Assembly: GCA_003235365.1 (NCBI GenBank)
Contig: QJWJ01000098.1
Coordinates: 1 to 57,031 of the forward strand
DNA length: 57,031 nucleotides
Direction of reading: 5' to 3'
Source of the DNA: Deltaproteobacteria bacterium
GTDB taxonomy: Bacteria > Myxococcota_A > Polyangia > Polyangiales > Polyangiaceae
In this document: piece after piece, positions 1-8,680 of the stretch
How positions within the stretch are numbered: the first letter of the stretch is position 1
How the letters are laid out: each line of letters opens with the position of its first letter
The notes under the pieces: model-generated
Database searches by the model: none
The model's input: only the letters and a program-made list of their open reading frames with translations
What the model was told of the DNA's origin: nothing
Position numbers and translations under genes: made by a program

Positions 1-208
1 GCAATGCCGTGCTGGACGGACCGGGGAACGGAGCAGACCATTGCTGCGCGGTGTTGCGGCGCTGCACGGCCGCGAAACGCGCGTTCTACGATCAGTTTCC
101 AAGAGTCGAGAACGGATGGGCCCCGAACGATTAGCGCGCGTCTGTGTCAAGTGGAAACTCCGAGAGGTCGGGGTTGCTCGTCCGTCAGGCAGAGGGTACA
201 AACCGTTC

Positions 209-691
209 ATGTCGCGTCGTCCGAGCCTACCTCGCGCAGCGCACCACCCGCTGTTTCGCGCCGTGGTCGTGTTGGGGTCGAGCTTGGCGAGCGGCGCCTG
301 GCTGGCGTGCTCGGAGACCGAGGCGGGTGGAGCGAACGACGACGGTTCCGGCACCAAGTCGCGGCCTGCCCAGAGTGATACGCCGAGCGCGCCCGCCGAT
401 GAGATTCCCGCGTCGGCGGACAGCACCGCTCCCGGTGCTCCGTCCACCTCGGACGACGTGTCCGCGCCGGGCGACGTAGCGGAGCAGCCGTCGGGTTCGG
501 CGACGCCGACGACGCCGGTGACCACATCGTCCGAACCAGAGGCATCATCCACTGAACCCAGCGCGACGGCCCCAGCCGGTACGCAAAGCCCCGCAGCAGG
601 TACGCAGAGCACCAGTGGCCCCGGGAGCGAGCCGGCGCCGTGTCCCCCCGGGTCCGAGCGACCAACGCCGCCGTGCTTTCTGATCCTCTAG
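209..691 (+). CDS. Small low-complexity lipoprotein
   Basis: Function not recognised. The 160-residue product starts with a short basic N-terminus and a hydrophobic stretch ending in the lipobox-like sequence AWLACSE, so it should be exported and lipid-anchored at Cys34 or close to it. The rest is almost entirely Ser/Thr/Pro/Ala/Gly linker sequence with no folded domain, ending in a Cys-containing tail (PCPPGSERPTPPCF). The frame is open upstream to base 41, but the ATG at 209 is preferred because it directly precedes the signal peptide. Its end overlaps the proposed start of the ferritin-like gene, so the two may be co-transcribed. Similar short linker-only lipoproteins are common in myxobacteria. 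The coding call is inferred from the signal peptide and biased composition. Confidence 0.6.
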   Translation: MSRRPSLPRAAHHPLFRAVVVLGSSLASGAWLACSETEAGGANDDGSGTKSRPAQSDTPSAPADEIPASADSTAPGAPSTSDDVSAPGDVAEQPSGSATPTTPVTTSSEPEASSTEPSATAPAGTQSPAAGTQSTSGPGSEPAPCPPGSERPTPPCFLIL

Positions 692-1431
692 CGTGTGCTG
701 TCGATCTGGGGCTCCCCTTGGACGACCCGAGCGTCGAGGAGCTGCCTGTACCCTTGCGGCGACTCCTCAGCCAGAGCTGGCAGCGGCGTGCAAAAAGTGA
801 ACTCGAAGTGGGCTTCGCGTTTGAGGCGCTGTCCGCGCGAGCGCAGCAGCTCGGTGTGGATCCGGCGGTTTGCACGCTGCTCAGGCGTGCGTCTGCACAA
901 GAGCGGACTCACTCCCTGATCTGTCGGGCCATGGCGGAACGGTACGGCGCGCGACGCATCGACGACCCGGACCTTTCCGGCTTTGCGCTTCCCGAGTTCG
1001 GCGAGCCCGAGCCACGGCTCGAGTTCACCCTGCATCTGACGGGGTTGTGCTGCGTCAACGAGACCCTGGCCAGCGCTTGGATACACGCCTGCGTCGCCGC
1101 CTCCCGCACACGGCTGGGCTTGGCGGCCAATCGCGCGCACCTGCGCGAGGAGATCGAGCATGCGCGCATTGGGTGGGCCCACTTGGCGTCGTGTATGAGG
1201 GATGAGCAGCTGCTTGCCGGTCTTCGGCGTCGCCTGCCCGAACTGCTCCGGGTCAACGTTCGCCAATGGCTCGATCCCGCCCTGTACGTCGACGGTCCCG
1301 GCTTGTCCGAGCACGGCGTACTCGGAAGCGTCGAATCGCGTCGAACGATCCTGGCTGCCGTGGACGAGCTCGTCTTGCCGGGCTTCGCGCATCTGGGTAT
1401 CGACGTGCCGCCGCTTGATTGGCAGCATTGA
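640..1431 (+). CDS. Ferritin-like diiron-carboxylate protein
   Basis: Probable four-helix ferritin-like protein of 263 residues. Two helix pairs each offer a Glu followed about 26-30 residues later by an ExxH motif: Glu62 with Glu88xxHis91, and Glu141 with Glu171xxHis174 (in EEIEHAR). This is the classic diiron-binding layout of rubrerythrin, ferritin and related oxidase domains. It has no signal peptide and no rubredoxin domain. The annotated GTG start at 640 lies 52 bp inside the preceding lipoprotein gene; a TTG at 718 would avoid this overlap and keep all motifs, so the start is uncertain. It ends convergently with the ParA-like gene. The substrate, whether iron storage, oxidation or reduction, cannot be told from sequence. 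Confidence 0.75.
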   Translation: MSPRVRATNAAVLSDPLACAVDLGLPLDDPSVEELPVPLRRLLSQSWQRRAKSELEVGFAFEALSARAQQLGVDPAVCTLLRRASAQERTHSLICRAMAERYGARRIDDPDLSGFALPEFGEPEPRLEFTLHLTGLCCVNETLASAWIHACVAASRTRLGLAANRAHLREEIEHARIGWAHLASCMRDEQLLAGLRRRLPELLRVNVRQWLDPALYVDGPGLSEHGVLGSVESRRTILAAVDELVLPGFAHLGIDVPPLDWQH

Positions 1432-1505
1432 GTTGGGCAGGGCACTGGCAGGTTCCGTGTCAGCCCGAGACCTGCCGTCGAGTGCGCTGTCCGTGGCGTC
1501 TGGAT

Positions 1506-2207
1506 TCAGGCTCCGCTGGCATTCGGTGCGAGCGCCAACTGTCCGTAGCAGCGCTCGAGCCAGATCTTGACGCGGCGTCGTTCGAGCAGACGCAGCGCGG
1601 CTTCGCCTTGTTCGGAATGGGCGGCAGCCCAGAAGCTGCAACCGGAGCCGTCGATCTTGTACATGATGGCGGGATCGAGCTCAGGCAGATCGATGACGTT
1701 ACCGCCCAGCTCGGCGAGCTTGGCGAGCGTCGGGGACGCGTCGAGTTGGCTGAAGTCGTTCGAGCACCCGGCGTTGCGCACGACCACGTGCTGTGCCTTG
1801 TCGCCGAGCCCGTCGAGCAGACCACCGATTTCGGCCGTCGAAGCGAAGCCGCCGTCGCTGACGTGCCAATAGCTGATCGCGACGCCCAGCTCGGCCGCGT
1901 AGCTCAGGACGTCGGCACTGTCGAACCAACTCAGCAGCGAACGGGCGCTTCTGGCGGGCAGATCCACAATCACGTGCCGCTCTGCCCCCAACGCCCGATC
2001 GAGGATCTCGTCGGCGCGTGCGACGTCCGATAGGTCGACGCCTTGGGTGTACTCACCGTACGCTCGCAGCAGCACACCTTGGCTCTCGTCGGCGTCGACG
2101 CCTGCAACGGCGAGGCCGCGATCGATCGCCCACTGGCTCAGCACGCGCGCCAGAACACTCTTGCCAACACCGCCCTTTTCACCGCCAACGAAGTGGATTC
2201 GACTCAT
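1506..2207 (-). CDS. ParA/MinD-type P-loop ATPase
   Basis: Cytosolic P-loop NTPase of 233 residues in the SIMIBI class that includes ParA, MinD and CobQ. The N-terminus carries a deviant Walker A motif, GGEKGGVGKS, directly after the start, and then VDADESQG. A DLPARSARSLLSWF segment sits where the Walker B/A' region is expected. The ATG at 2207 is chosen because it gives the usual MSRIHFVGG start; the frame is open about 87 bp further upstream without similarity. No parB, partition site or cell-division partner is adjacent, so it is an orphan. Related ATPases of this form occur on plasmids and mobile elements as well as chromosomes. The role is unknown; nucleotide-dependent dimerisation is the family property. 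Confidence 0.8.
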   Translation of the reverse strand: MSRIHFVGGEKGGVGKSVLARVLSQWAIDRGLAVAGVDADESQGVLLRAYGEYTQGVDLSDVARADEILDRALGAERHVIVDLPARSARSLLSWFDSADVLSYAAELGVAISYWHVSDGGFASTAEIGGLLDGLGDKAQHVVVRNAGCSNDFSQLDASPTLAKLAELGGNVIDLPELDPAIMYKIDGSGCSFWAAAHSEQGEAALRLLERRRVKIWLERCYGQLALAPNASGA

Positions 2208-2381
2208 GACCGGGACAGAAGCGGAGGCTTCGACGGCGGTCAAGAGCAACTGCCGTTGCTGCCGTGCTTCGGCCCCGGAGGCAGTGGTGTGCACGACGTC
2301 CCGGGCGCCGTGTTTCGAGTTCTGGGATGATGCGGGATCCAGAGCGTTTCGCAGTGCGCTCCCGGCACTGTCGATAGTCTG

Positions 2382-2807
2382 TCACGCGTCGTGTCCTGCG
2401 CCCTCATCGAGCGCGGCGGCCAGGGCGTCCCAGGGCAACGTGGCGCAGCGCTGGCGAGCCGGCAGGTGCGCCATGCCTGTCAACTCTGCGAAGCCGAGCT
2501 GGTCGTCGCCCTGCACGGCCGCGTGGCTTCGTTCAATCCAGGACTTGACGCGTTCGATGGGTTGCCCGGTCACGTGCTCGATCATCAACGAAGCGACTGC
2601 CTTGGCGATGGCGCAGCCAAAGGCTTCGAAGCGCGCGGCGAGCACCACGCCTGACTCGTCCACCTGAACGTGCAGCGTGACGGTGTCGCCACACAACGGA
2701 TTGTGCAACGTCGCGCTGCCGGTGGCAGACGGCAGTGGGCCGACGTGTGTCGTGCACTTGGAGTTTTCGATGATGAGCTGCCGGTACAGTGTCGTCGGGT
2801 CGGTCAT
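2382..2807 (-). CDS. sufU: SufU/IscU-like Fe-S assembly or sulfur-relay protein
   Basis: Member of the NifU-N/SufU family, 141 residues, close to the normal length. It accepts persulfide sulfur from the SufS cysteine desulfurase and acts in Fe-S cluster assembly. Three conserved cysteines are visible: Cys39 in NPLCGD, Cys65 in FGCAIAKA and Cys121 in RQRCATLPW, matching the zinc/active-site set of SufU. The ATG at 2807 overlaps the sufS stop codon by four bases (ATGA), which implies translational coupling and fixes the start. SufU is best known from Firmicutes and Actinobacteria but is also found in other phyla. The frame runs on upstream to 3317 inside sufS, but that part is only an antisense-frame shadow. 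Confidence 0.9.
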   Translation of the reverse strand: MTDPTTLYRQLIIENSKCTTHVGPLPSATGSATLHNPLCGDTVTLHVQVDESGVVLAARFEAFGCAIAKAVASLMIEHVTGQPIERVKSWIERSHAAVQGDDQLGFAELTGMAHLPARQRCATLPWDALAAALDEGAGHDA

Positions 2808-4027
2808 GCGAAGAGCTCCTCGACGTGGGTCAGTGCCTGCATCAGGCGTTCGACGTCGCTGGCCGAGGTGTACAGCCCGACCGAGGCGCGCACCGCAGCC
2901 TGCTCGCCGAATCGCTGCAGGGTCGGTTCGGCGCAGTGGTGTCCGGTCCGCACCGCAACGTGCTCGGCGTCGAGCAGTGACCCGACGTCGTGGGCATGAA
3001 CGCCGTCGACCACGAACGACACGACGCCGACCCGTTGCTTCGGTGAACCCAACACTCGGATCCGCCGGTTCGCACGCAATCGCTCGACGAGCAGCGACAG
3101 CACTCGTTCTTCGTGACGCGCGATGGCGACGTGGCCGAGCCGCTGCAGGTAGCCGATGGCGGCGCTCAGACCCACGGCCGCGTCGACCGACGGTGAACCG
3201 GCCTCGAAGCGATGGGGCGGTTGTTGAAACTCGGCGCGTTCGGCCGTCACGTGAGTGACCATGTCGCCGCCGTATTGCCAGGGTGGGGCGTTCGCCCAGT
3301 GTTCGCGGGGTGCCCAAACCGCTCCGATCCCCGAAGGGCCATAGACTTTGTGACCACTGATCACGTAAGCGTCACAGCCCAGAGTCTGGACGTCGATGGG
3401 TAGGTGTGCGGCAGCGGCGACGCCATCGACGACGCACCACGCCCCGACGCGCCGGGCGTGCGCAGCGATCTCTGGGACGGGAACCACGGTGCCCAGTACG
3501 TTGGACACGTGGCAGACAGCGACCAGGGCAGTACGCTCGTCGACGAGGGCCCGCAACTGATCGAAATCGATGTCGCCGCGCTCGTCGACCGGCAAGGTTA
3601 CCAGCTCGGCCCCCTCGCGCCGGCACAGAGCCTGCCACGGGACGAGGTTCGAGTGGTGTTCGATTTGGCTGACGACGACCCGTGGTCTTGTCCGCACCCG
3701 CTCGACGCACAACGAGGACGCCACCAGGTTGAGCCCCTCCGTACCGTTACGCGTGAAGACGACCTCGTCGGCGGCGCGCGCCCCGACGAAACGCGCCACG
3801 TCGGCACGGGCAGCTTCGAGCGCCTGGGTCGTGCGCAGAGCCCAGCGGTGCACGCCTCGGTGCGCGTTGCCCACGCCGCCAGTCCAATGCCGCGTGACCG
3901 CATCGATCACGCACTGGGGTTTCTGTGTCGTGGCAGCGCTGTCGAGGTAGGCGAATGCGGGCTCCTCACCGGATTGCCTGAGGGCCGGAAAGTCGCGGCG
4001 CCACGGCGCGCTGTCTTCTGACGTCAC
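2804..4027 (-). CDS. sufS: Cysteine desulfurase, SufS type
   Basis: Type II PLP-dependent cysteine desulfurase, 407 residues, which takes sulfur from cysteine as an enzyme persulfide for Fe-S cluster assembly. Key residues are visible: the N-terminal YLDSAATTQKP substrate/PLP segment, NAHRGVHRWA, the PLP lysine Lys227 in ISGHKVYGPSG, and the catalytic Cys365 in RTGHHCAEP, set in the short loop typical of SufS rather than IscS. The downstream sufU gene overlaps its stop by 4 bp, so the two form an operon and probably a SufS-SufU transpersulfidation pair. The sufBCD scaffold genes are not in the window. About 250 bp separate it from the upstream gene, leaving room for a promoter. Confidence 0.95.
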   Translation of the reverse strand: MTSEDSAPWRRDFPALRQSGEEPAFAYLDSAATTQKPQCVIDAVTRHWTGGVGNAHRGVHRWALRTTQALEAARADVARFVGARAADEVVFTRNGTEGLNLVASSLCVERVRTRPRVVVSQIEHHSNLVPWQALCRREGAELVTLPVDERGDIDFDQLRALVDERTALVAVCHVSNVLGTVVPVPEIAAHARRVGAWCVVDGVAAAAHLPIDVQTLGCDAYVISGHKVYGPSGIGAVWAPREHWANAPPWQYGGDMVTHVTAERAEFQQPPHRFEAGSPSVDAAVGLSAAIGYLQRLGHVAIARHEERVLSLLVERLRANRRIRVLGSPKQRVGVVSFVVDGVHAHDVGSLLDAEHVAVRTGHHCAEPTLQRFGEQAAVRASVGLYTSASDVERLMQALTHVEELFA

Positions 4028-4208
4028 TCAGGTACCCTAGCAGAGCAAATCGCACCCGAGTACCCCTGGTCGTCACATCGTCTGGCCAGAGTTGCTGTGA
4101 TTTCGTCCCAGCGAAGGTCGGTTCGGACAGTAGTGTAGCAAGTGCGCGAGCGTGAGCGCGTATGCCCTTTCGACCGTGGGTGATGGGTTTTGGGTTTACG
4201 TCGAGGGT

Positions 4209-4246
4209 CGTCATCAGTCGGGCATCACGAGGGGTGACTGATGACG
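4209..4246 (-). terminator. Perfect 11-bp inverted repeat, candidate terminator
   Basis: An 11-bp perfect inverted repeat (CGTCATCAGTC at 4209-4219 and its complement at 4236-4246) with a 16-nt loop lies just after the minus-strand metallophosphoesterase gene and upstream of sufS. The position suits transcription termination of the first gene. There is no strong T-run on the minus strand, so intrinsic termination is not certain; a protein-binding site is the alternative. Confidence 0.45.
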
Positions 4247-4278
4247 GCCCGCGACGCACCCCCCAAACAAGCCCACCC

Positions 4279-6357
4279 TCACTTCACCCAGACGGGCAGT
4301 GACGGCATCTTGCCGGCCGGCTTCGTGAGTACGGTCTCGGAGGCCAGCTCCGATTCGAAGTCGGCATCCGTCCACTTGTCGGCGACGGCCTTCGGCAACG
4401 AGAACGGCAGCAACAAATTGCGGTCTTTGGGCCCGGGGGCGGCGCCCGTTGCCGAACCATCGACGGCAAACCGATTAGTTTGTGCGGCTACCCAGGCCCG
4501 TCCCAAGAAACGACCTCGCTCAGCCAAGCTGTCGGCGGGCATGCGTGGATCTTGGACGGTGAGGTACAGCGCGCCGAGTTGGCCTTCGACGTGAACGATC
4601 TCCATGAACCTGCCTTGGTGCGGCGGATCCACGACGGCACTGGTCGTCACTTCCCAATAGCCGGTGCTACCATCACCCGACTCGCACTCGTCGGTGGCGT
4701 TCTCGATGGTCGTGCCGTCGGGACAAACCGCGCGAACTTCGTGGCGGTGGTCGTGGCCGGCGATGTGGGCGATGACGTGTCCGTTGGTCGCGAGCAGTTT
4801 GCGAAAATCGAGTGGAGTCATCGCTTCGTTCAGTTCGGGGACCCAGCGCTGCCACAGGGGCCCGACTGCCGGGTCTTCGCTGAGGAAGAGCGCGAACAGT
4901 TCGAGAGCCGGTTCGGTCACCAGTTCTTCCGACACTTGGTGGCTCATCACGATCACTTCGACGTCGTCGGCAGCGGCGCGGTCGAGCTCGCTCTCCAAAA
5001 ACGCGACCTGGTCGAAACGGGGGTCGTCGCGACACGGTTGTCCCATCACCACGCAGTCGTCCGGCGGGCGGGCGAGGATCCCCGATGGGCCTCCCGCAAC
5101 GGGGCCGAGCGACAGTGCGATCAGTCGCAAGGCGTCGGGAACCAGATCGAGTGTAAACCAGCCGCCCGCTGGTGCGGTCGGGTCGAACTCTTGCATCGCC
5201 AGGCAGTCGGCGATCATCGAGTCGCTGTACCCGTGCCCTGCCGGCAAGCCGCGAGCATTCCGGAATTGGTCCATGATTTCGCAACTGTCGACGTGCGCTC
5301 GATCTGGGTCCTTGGGGATGGCGTGTGATTCGAGCCCCAGCGGTTCGAGCGGCAGCAGGCTGGGTTCGAAGGTCTCAGGCGTGATCGTAAACGCTGGTCG
5401 CGCCTCGTTCGCGTAGTACGCCGGGTGCGCGCCAGCGACGGAAATGCCGGGGAGCGCTCCGCCGAACGTCGTCAACAAGTCTTCCAGTGCCGCTCTGGCA
5501 TCGGCGTCTTCGTTGCTTTCGCGGATGAGACCGACGGGGAAGATCCCGTTGACCAGCACGTCGTGGTTGCCAATCACGCCCACCCACGGCAAGTCTTCCG
5601 GTAGCCCCGCTGCGACGAACGGATCGTAGGCGTCGTTGCCCGGGCCCGAGACCATGTCGTCGCGTTCGCCCGAATCCACGGAGAGTTCGCCGCCCTCGAA
5701 CAAGGTGAGGAACCAGCGCAGTTCGTTGAGTTGGGCATCTTCGATCTGGTCGCCCAAGGAGAACACCATGTCCAGCGGCCGCTGCTCGTGGAAAGCCGAA
5801 ACGCTGCGCAACAAGGAATCCGCCAATGCGGCCGCCCATTCGCCGTGGGGGCGAAAGGCGGTCGGTGCGAGTTGCAGGTTGGAAGGGACCAGTGCCGGCG
5901 ATTCCTGATCGACCAACTGCACGTCGGCGATGATGAAACTGAAGTGGACGGACCGAGCCGAGCTGGGCAGAGCCCCCGGCATCCAGTCTGGGGCGGCACC
6001 GGGCAACTGCGCGCGCAACGAGAACGGCTCTCCGGGTTGTGGGTGAAGCGCGCCGAACTCCTCCGGCGGCACTCGCATTCGCCCTAGCTCATCGAGGTAG
6101 TCGCCAACGTAGCGCGGCTGTAGGGTTTCGCTCAGCGTCGTGACGATGGAACTGCGGTCACCGTCGAAGTCGGCGTCGAACTGAGGTGAGACTGCCAACG
6201 GTTCGACAGGCGCAGGGCCCGCATCTGTGCTGGCGTCCCTCGGATCCTCGGTGCCCGCGTCTTCCCGAAGCATCGAAGGCCCATCGGTGGATCCATCGTC
6301 GGAGCAGCCAACGAGCGGCAAGGCGACGACGAGAACCTTTGTCCAGCGCGAGTACAT
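4279..6357 (-). CDS. Lipoprotein calcineurin-like metallophosphoesterase
   Basis: Exported phosphoesterase of 692 residues. The N-terminus has a hydrophobic segment ending in the lipobox PLVGCSDDG, followed by an acidic linker. The metallophosphoesterase core follows: FSLGDQIED (metal-binding Asp), VIGNHD (Asn/His), VIVMSHQ (His) and AHIAGHDHRH (GHxH). The first motif, usually DxH, reads IADVQLVD here, so the His ligand is apparently replaced by Gln. The C-terminal part carries paired cysteines and no further recognised domain. The ATG at 6357 is chosen because it opens the signal peptide; upstream sequence in the frame is antisense to xdhC. Family members hydrolyse phosphomonoesters, diesters or nucleotides; the substrate is not predictable here. 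Confidence 0.85.
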   Translation of the reverse strand: MYSRWTKVLVVALPLVGCSDDGSTDGPSMLREDAGTEDPRDASTDAGPAPVEPLAVSPQFDADFDGDRSSIVTTLSETLQPRYVGDYLDELGRMRVPPEEFGALHPQPGEPFSLRAQLPGAAPDWMPGALPSSARSVHFSFIIADVQLVDQESPALVPSNLQLAPTAFRPHGEWAAALADSLLRSVSAFHEQRPLDMVFSLGDQIEDAQLNELRWFLTLFEGGELSVDSGERDDMVSGPGNDAYDPFVAAGLPEDLPWVGVIGNHDVLVNGIFPVGLIRESNEDADARAALEDLLTTFGGALPGISVAGAHPAYYANEARPAFTITPETFEPSLLPLEPLGLESHAIPKDPDRAHVDSCEIMDQFRNARGLPAGHGYSDSMIADCLAMQEFDPTAPAGGWFTLDLVPDALRLIALSLGPVAGGPSGILARPPDDCVVMGQPCRDDPRFDQVAFLESELDRAAADDVEVIVMSHQVSEELVTEPALELFALFLSEDPAVGPLWQRWVPELNEAMTPLDFRKLLATNGHVIAHIAGHDHRHEVRAVCPDGTTIENATDECESGDGSTGYWEVTTSAVVDPPHQGRFMEIVHVEGQLGALYLTVQDPRMPADSLAERGRFLGRAWVAAQTNRFAVDGSATGAAPGPKDRNLLLPFSLPKAVADKWTDADFESELASETVLTKPAGKMPSLPVWVK

Positions 6358-6495
6358 GGGCCCGAGACTGGCATACCTCGCGCAGCCCGTCGACGGCGCG
6401 CGCCGTGTCGGGATCCACAGGTGCTCCCACCGACCCGCGTCGTCCCCACGGGCTGCTAGCCGTCGCCAGCGCGGCGGTGATATACGCCGAAATCG
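6358..6495. promoter_or_regulatory. Divergent intergenic region
   Basis: This 138-bp gap separates the start codons of the metallophosphoesterase (minus) and the xdhC-mocA fusion (plus), so it should contain promoters for both. I could not identify convincing -10/-35 boxes or an operator by eye. Confidence 0.4.
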
Positions 6496-8052
6496 ATGCT
6501 CGAAGACGCGCAGATGGATCTGGTGGACAGCGCCTTGGCGTGGCTCGCGCGGGGACATCGAGTGGCGGTGGCCACGGTGACCTCGACGCGCGGCTCGTCG
6601 CCGCGACCCGTCGGGAGCCAACTGGTGATTCGCGATGACGGTGCGTTTTTGGGATCGGTTTCCGGAGGCTGCGTCGAAGGCGCCGTGGTGACCGCGGCGC
6701 AGCAGGTGATTGAGTCGGGCACTCCGCAAGCACTTCACTTCGGTGCGGCCGAAGATGACGTGCTGGGGGTGGGGCTGGCGTGCGGCGGTCAGATCGACGT
6801 GCTCGTCACGGCCGTCGAAGCAGCCCCGCTTCGAGAGCTCCAGCGAGCGTGGCAAGAACAGCTGCCGTGCTGTGCCGTGATCTCGGCGCACAGCGGGCGC
6901 TGGTCGGTTGCGGTCGCCGGTGGGTCCGGTTGTGAATCGTTCACGTCCAGCATCGAATTCGGCACGGCGGGCTGGGTCGACGGGCAGTCTGAGGCGACTT
7001 TCGCGCGCCCGTACGTGCATCCACGACGGTTGGTCATCGTCGGTGCCGTTCACATCGCACAGGCTCTGTCACGCATGGCGCACCTCGCGGGGCTGCAGCC
7101 GATCGTGGTCGACCCGCGCCAGGCATTTGCCACGACCGAGCGCTTCGCCGAGGCCCAGTTGGTGGCGCGATGGCCGCAACGAGCCTTCGACGAACTGCAA
7201 CTCGACGCGCGCACCGCGGTGGTGGCGCTGACCCACGACCCGAAGATCGACGACCCTGCGCTCCGTCGCGCGCTCGAAAGCTCGGCGTTCTACATTGGTG
7301 CGTTGGGGAGCCGAAAAACTCACGCCGCGCGGTTGGAGCGGCTGCGCCAACTGGGTTTCAGCGAGCTGCAACTTTCCCGGATCCACGGCCCGGTGGGGTT
7401 GTCAATTGGAGCGATCACTCCCGCCGAGATCGCAGTGTCGATCCTGGCCGAGATCACCGAGCGGTTGCGTCAGGGCCCACGTCATCACTTTTCGGCGGTC
7501 GTACTCGCGGCGGGCCAATCGACGCGTGCCGGCGCCGTCAACAAGTTGCTGCACTCCGTCGATGGCAGACCGATGATCGCGCGCGTCGTCGACACCGTCT
7601 CTTCCAGTCGCGTCGATGACGTGGTGGTGATCACCGGGCACGACGCGGACGCGGTGCGCGACTGTTTGGGGTCGCACCGCGTGCGTTTCGTTCACAACCC
7701 CAATTTCGCCGCCGGAATGAGCACTTCGATTCGCGTGGGCATCGACGCGGTGGGCGATGCCGACGCTGCGTGCATCGTGCTGGGTGACATGCCATGGCTC
7801 GAGCGCGCTCACATCAACGCGCTGCTGGCGGCCTTCGACCCGCCGCACCGCTCGATCTGCGTGCCGGAGTTCGAAGGAAGACCTGGCAATCCCGTGCTTT
7901 GGGCTCGGGACCATTTTCCCGCGTTGCGTCGACTCAGTGGGGATAGGGGGGCGAAATCGCTGTGGGAAGCCAATTCGGGGCAGGTGCGACGCGTTGCGGT
8001 GGAAAGTCCGGCGATCCATCGTGACGTCGATGACGTGACGGGGATACCTTGA
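6496..8052 (+). CDS. XdhC-MocA fusion for molybdenum cofactor maturation and insertion
   Basis: A 518-residue two-domain protein. Residues 1-325 are XdhC/CoxI-like: an N-terminal module with RGSSPRPVGSQL and SGGCVEGAV, then a Rossmann-like domain beginning RRLVIVGAVHIAQAL and ending with GALGSRKTHAARLERL and IGAITPAEIAVSI. From about residue 329 a MobA/MocA-type nucleotidyltransferase begins (VVLAAGQSTR, ITGHDAD, IVLGDMPWL, GRPGNPVLW). XdhC binds and protects sulfurated cofactor for delivery to xanthine-dehydrogenase-family enzymes, and MocA attaches CMP to form molybdopterin cytosine dinucleotide. Both steps would serve the two hydroxylase subunits encoded just downstream. The ATG at 6496 is used; a second in-frame ATG six codons later is possible. 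Confidence 0.9.
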   Translation: MLEDAQMDLVDSALAWLARGHRVAVATVTSTRGSSPRPVGSQLVIRDDGAFLGSVSGGCVEGAVVTAAQQVIESGTPQALHFGAAEDDVLGVGLACGGQIDVLVTAVEAAPLRELQRAWQEQLPCCAVISAHSGRWSVAVAGGSGCESFTSSIEFGTAGWVDGQSEATFARPYVHPRRLVIVGAVHIAQALSRMAHLAGLQPIVVDPRQAFATTERFAEAQLVARWPQRAFDELQLDARTAVVALTHDPKIDDPALRRALESSAFYIGALGSRKTHAARLERLRQLGFSELQLSRIHGPVGLSIGAITPAEIAVSILAEITERLRQGPRHHFSAVVLAAGQSTRAGAVNKLLHSVDGRPMIARVVDTVSSSRVDDVVVITGHDADAVRDCLGSHRVRFVHNPNFAAGMSTSIRVGIDAVGDADAACIVLGDMPWLERAHINALLAAFDPPHRSICVPEFEGRPGNPVLWARDHFPALRRLSGDRGAKSLWEANSGQVRRVAVESPAIHRDVDDVTGIP

Positions 8053-8214
8053 TCACCTCCGGGTCACGCCAACATCGCAATCGACCGCGGTGACCGGCGA
8101 TTGTGTCCCACCAGCCCTTTGTTTGCAGTTTTTGTGCTGTCACGAAGCGTCGATCGAGCGCACACCGCCGCGTTTCTTGCTCGCAGGCGATGGCGCTTGG
8201 CGTACACTCCGCAC

Positions 8215-8676
8215 ATGCCGTCATACACACTGTGCGTCAACGGGGTCGACAGGACCGTAGAAGCGACCGAGGACATGCCGCTGTTGTGGGTCTTGCGCGA
8301 CTTGCTCCACCTCACGGGGACCAAGTACGGTTGCGGTATCGCGCAGTGTCGCGCGTGCACGGTGCACGTCAATGGTCAGCCCGTGTTCTCTTGCCAGCTG
8401 CCGGTTTCAGCGCTCGGAGAGCGGAGTATCGTCACCATCGAAGGGCTCGAGGCCGGCCTCAAAGAGAAGCTGCTCGATGCGTGGGAGGCCGAGGACGTTC
8501 CGCAGTGCGGGTATTGCCAACCGGGCCAGCTGATGTCGGCGGCGGCGCTGTTGTCCAAGAACGATGCGCCTACCGACGAGGACATCGATACGGCGATGAA
8601 CGGTAACCTGTGCCGCTGTGGGACCTACGTTCGGATCCGCAAAGCCATTCATCGAGCCGCCGGGCAGGGAGAGTGA
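8215..8676 (+). CDS. iorA: 2Fe-2S subunit of a molybdenum hydroxylase (IorA-like)
   Basis: Small electron-transfer subunit of 153 residues, the normal size for IorA/CoxS/XdhA-type proteins. The plant-ferredoxin-like cluster is bound by CGIAQCRAC with a later Cys in VFSCQLP; the second, all-helical cluster by CGYCQPGQ and CRCGTYVRI. It passes electrons from the molybdenum centre of the partner subunit to an external acceptor. No FAD-binding subunit is present nearby, which fits the isoquinoline 1-oxidoreductase/aldehyde oxidase branch that uses another acceptor. The ATG at 8215 matches the family start ([10 protein letters not shown]). Only 4 bp separate it from the large-subunit gene, so they are one operon with the upstream xdhC-mocA. 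The isoquinoline name is by similarity; the true substrate is unknown. Confidence 0.92.
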   Translation: MPSYTLCVNGVDRTVEATEDMPLLWVLRDLLHLTGTKYGCGIAQCRACTVHVNGQPVFSCQLPVSALGERSIVTIEGLEAGLKEKLLDAWEAEDVPQCGYCQPGQLMSAAALLSKNDAPTDEDIDTAMNGNLCRCGTYVRIRKAIHRAAGQGE

Positions 8677-8680
8677 TGTC

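Noticed and set aside
2805..3317. N-terminal extension of SufU in the open frame
   Set aside because: The frame runs through sufS; the ATG at 2807 overlapping the sufS stop gives a normal-length SufU.
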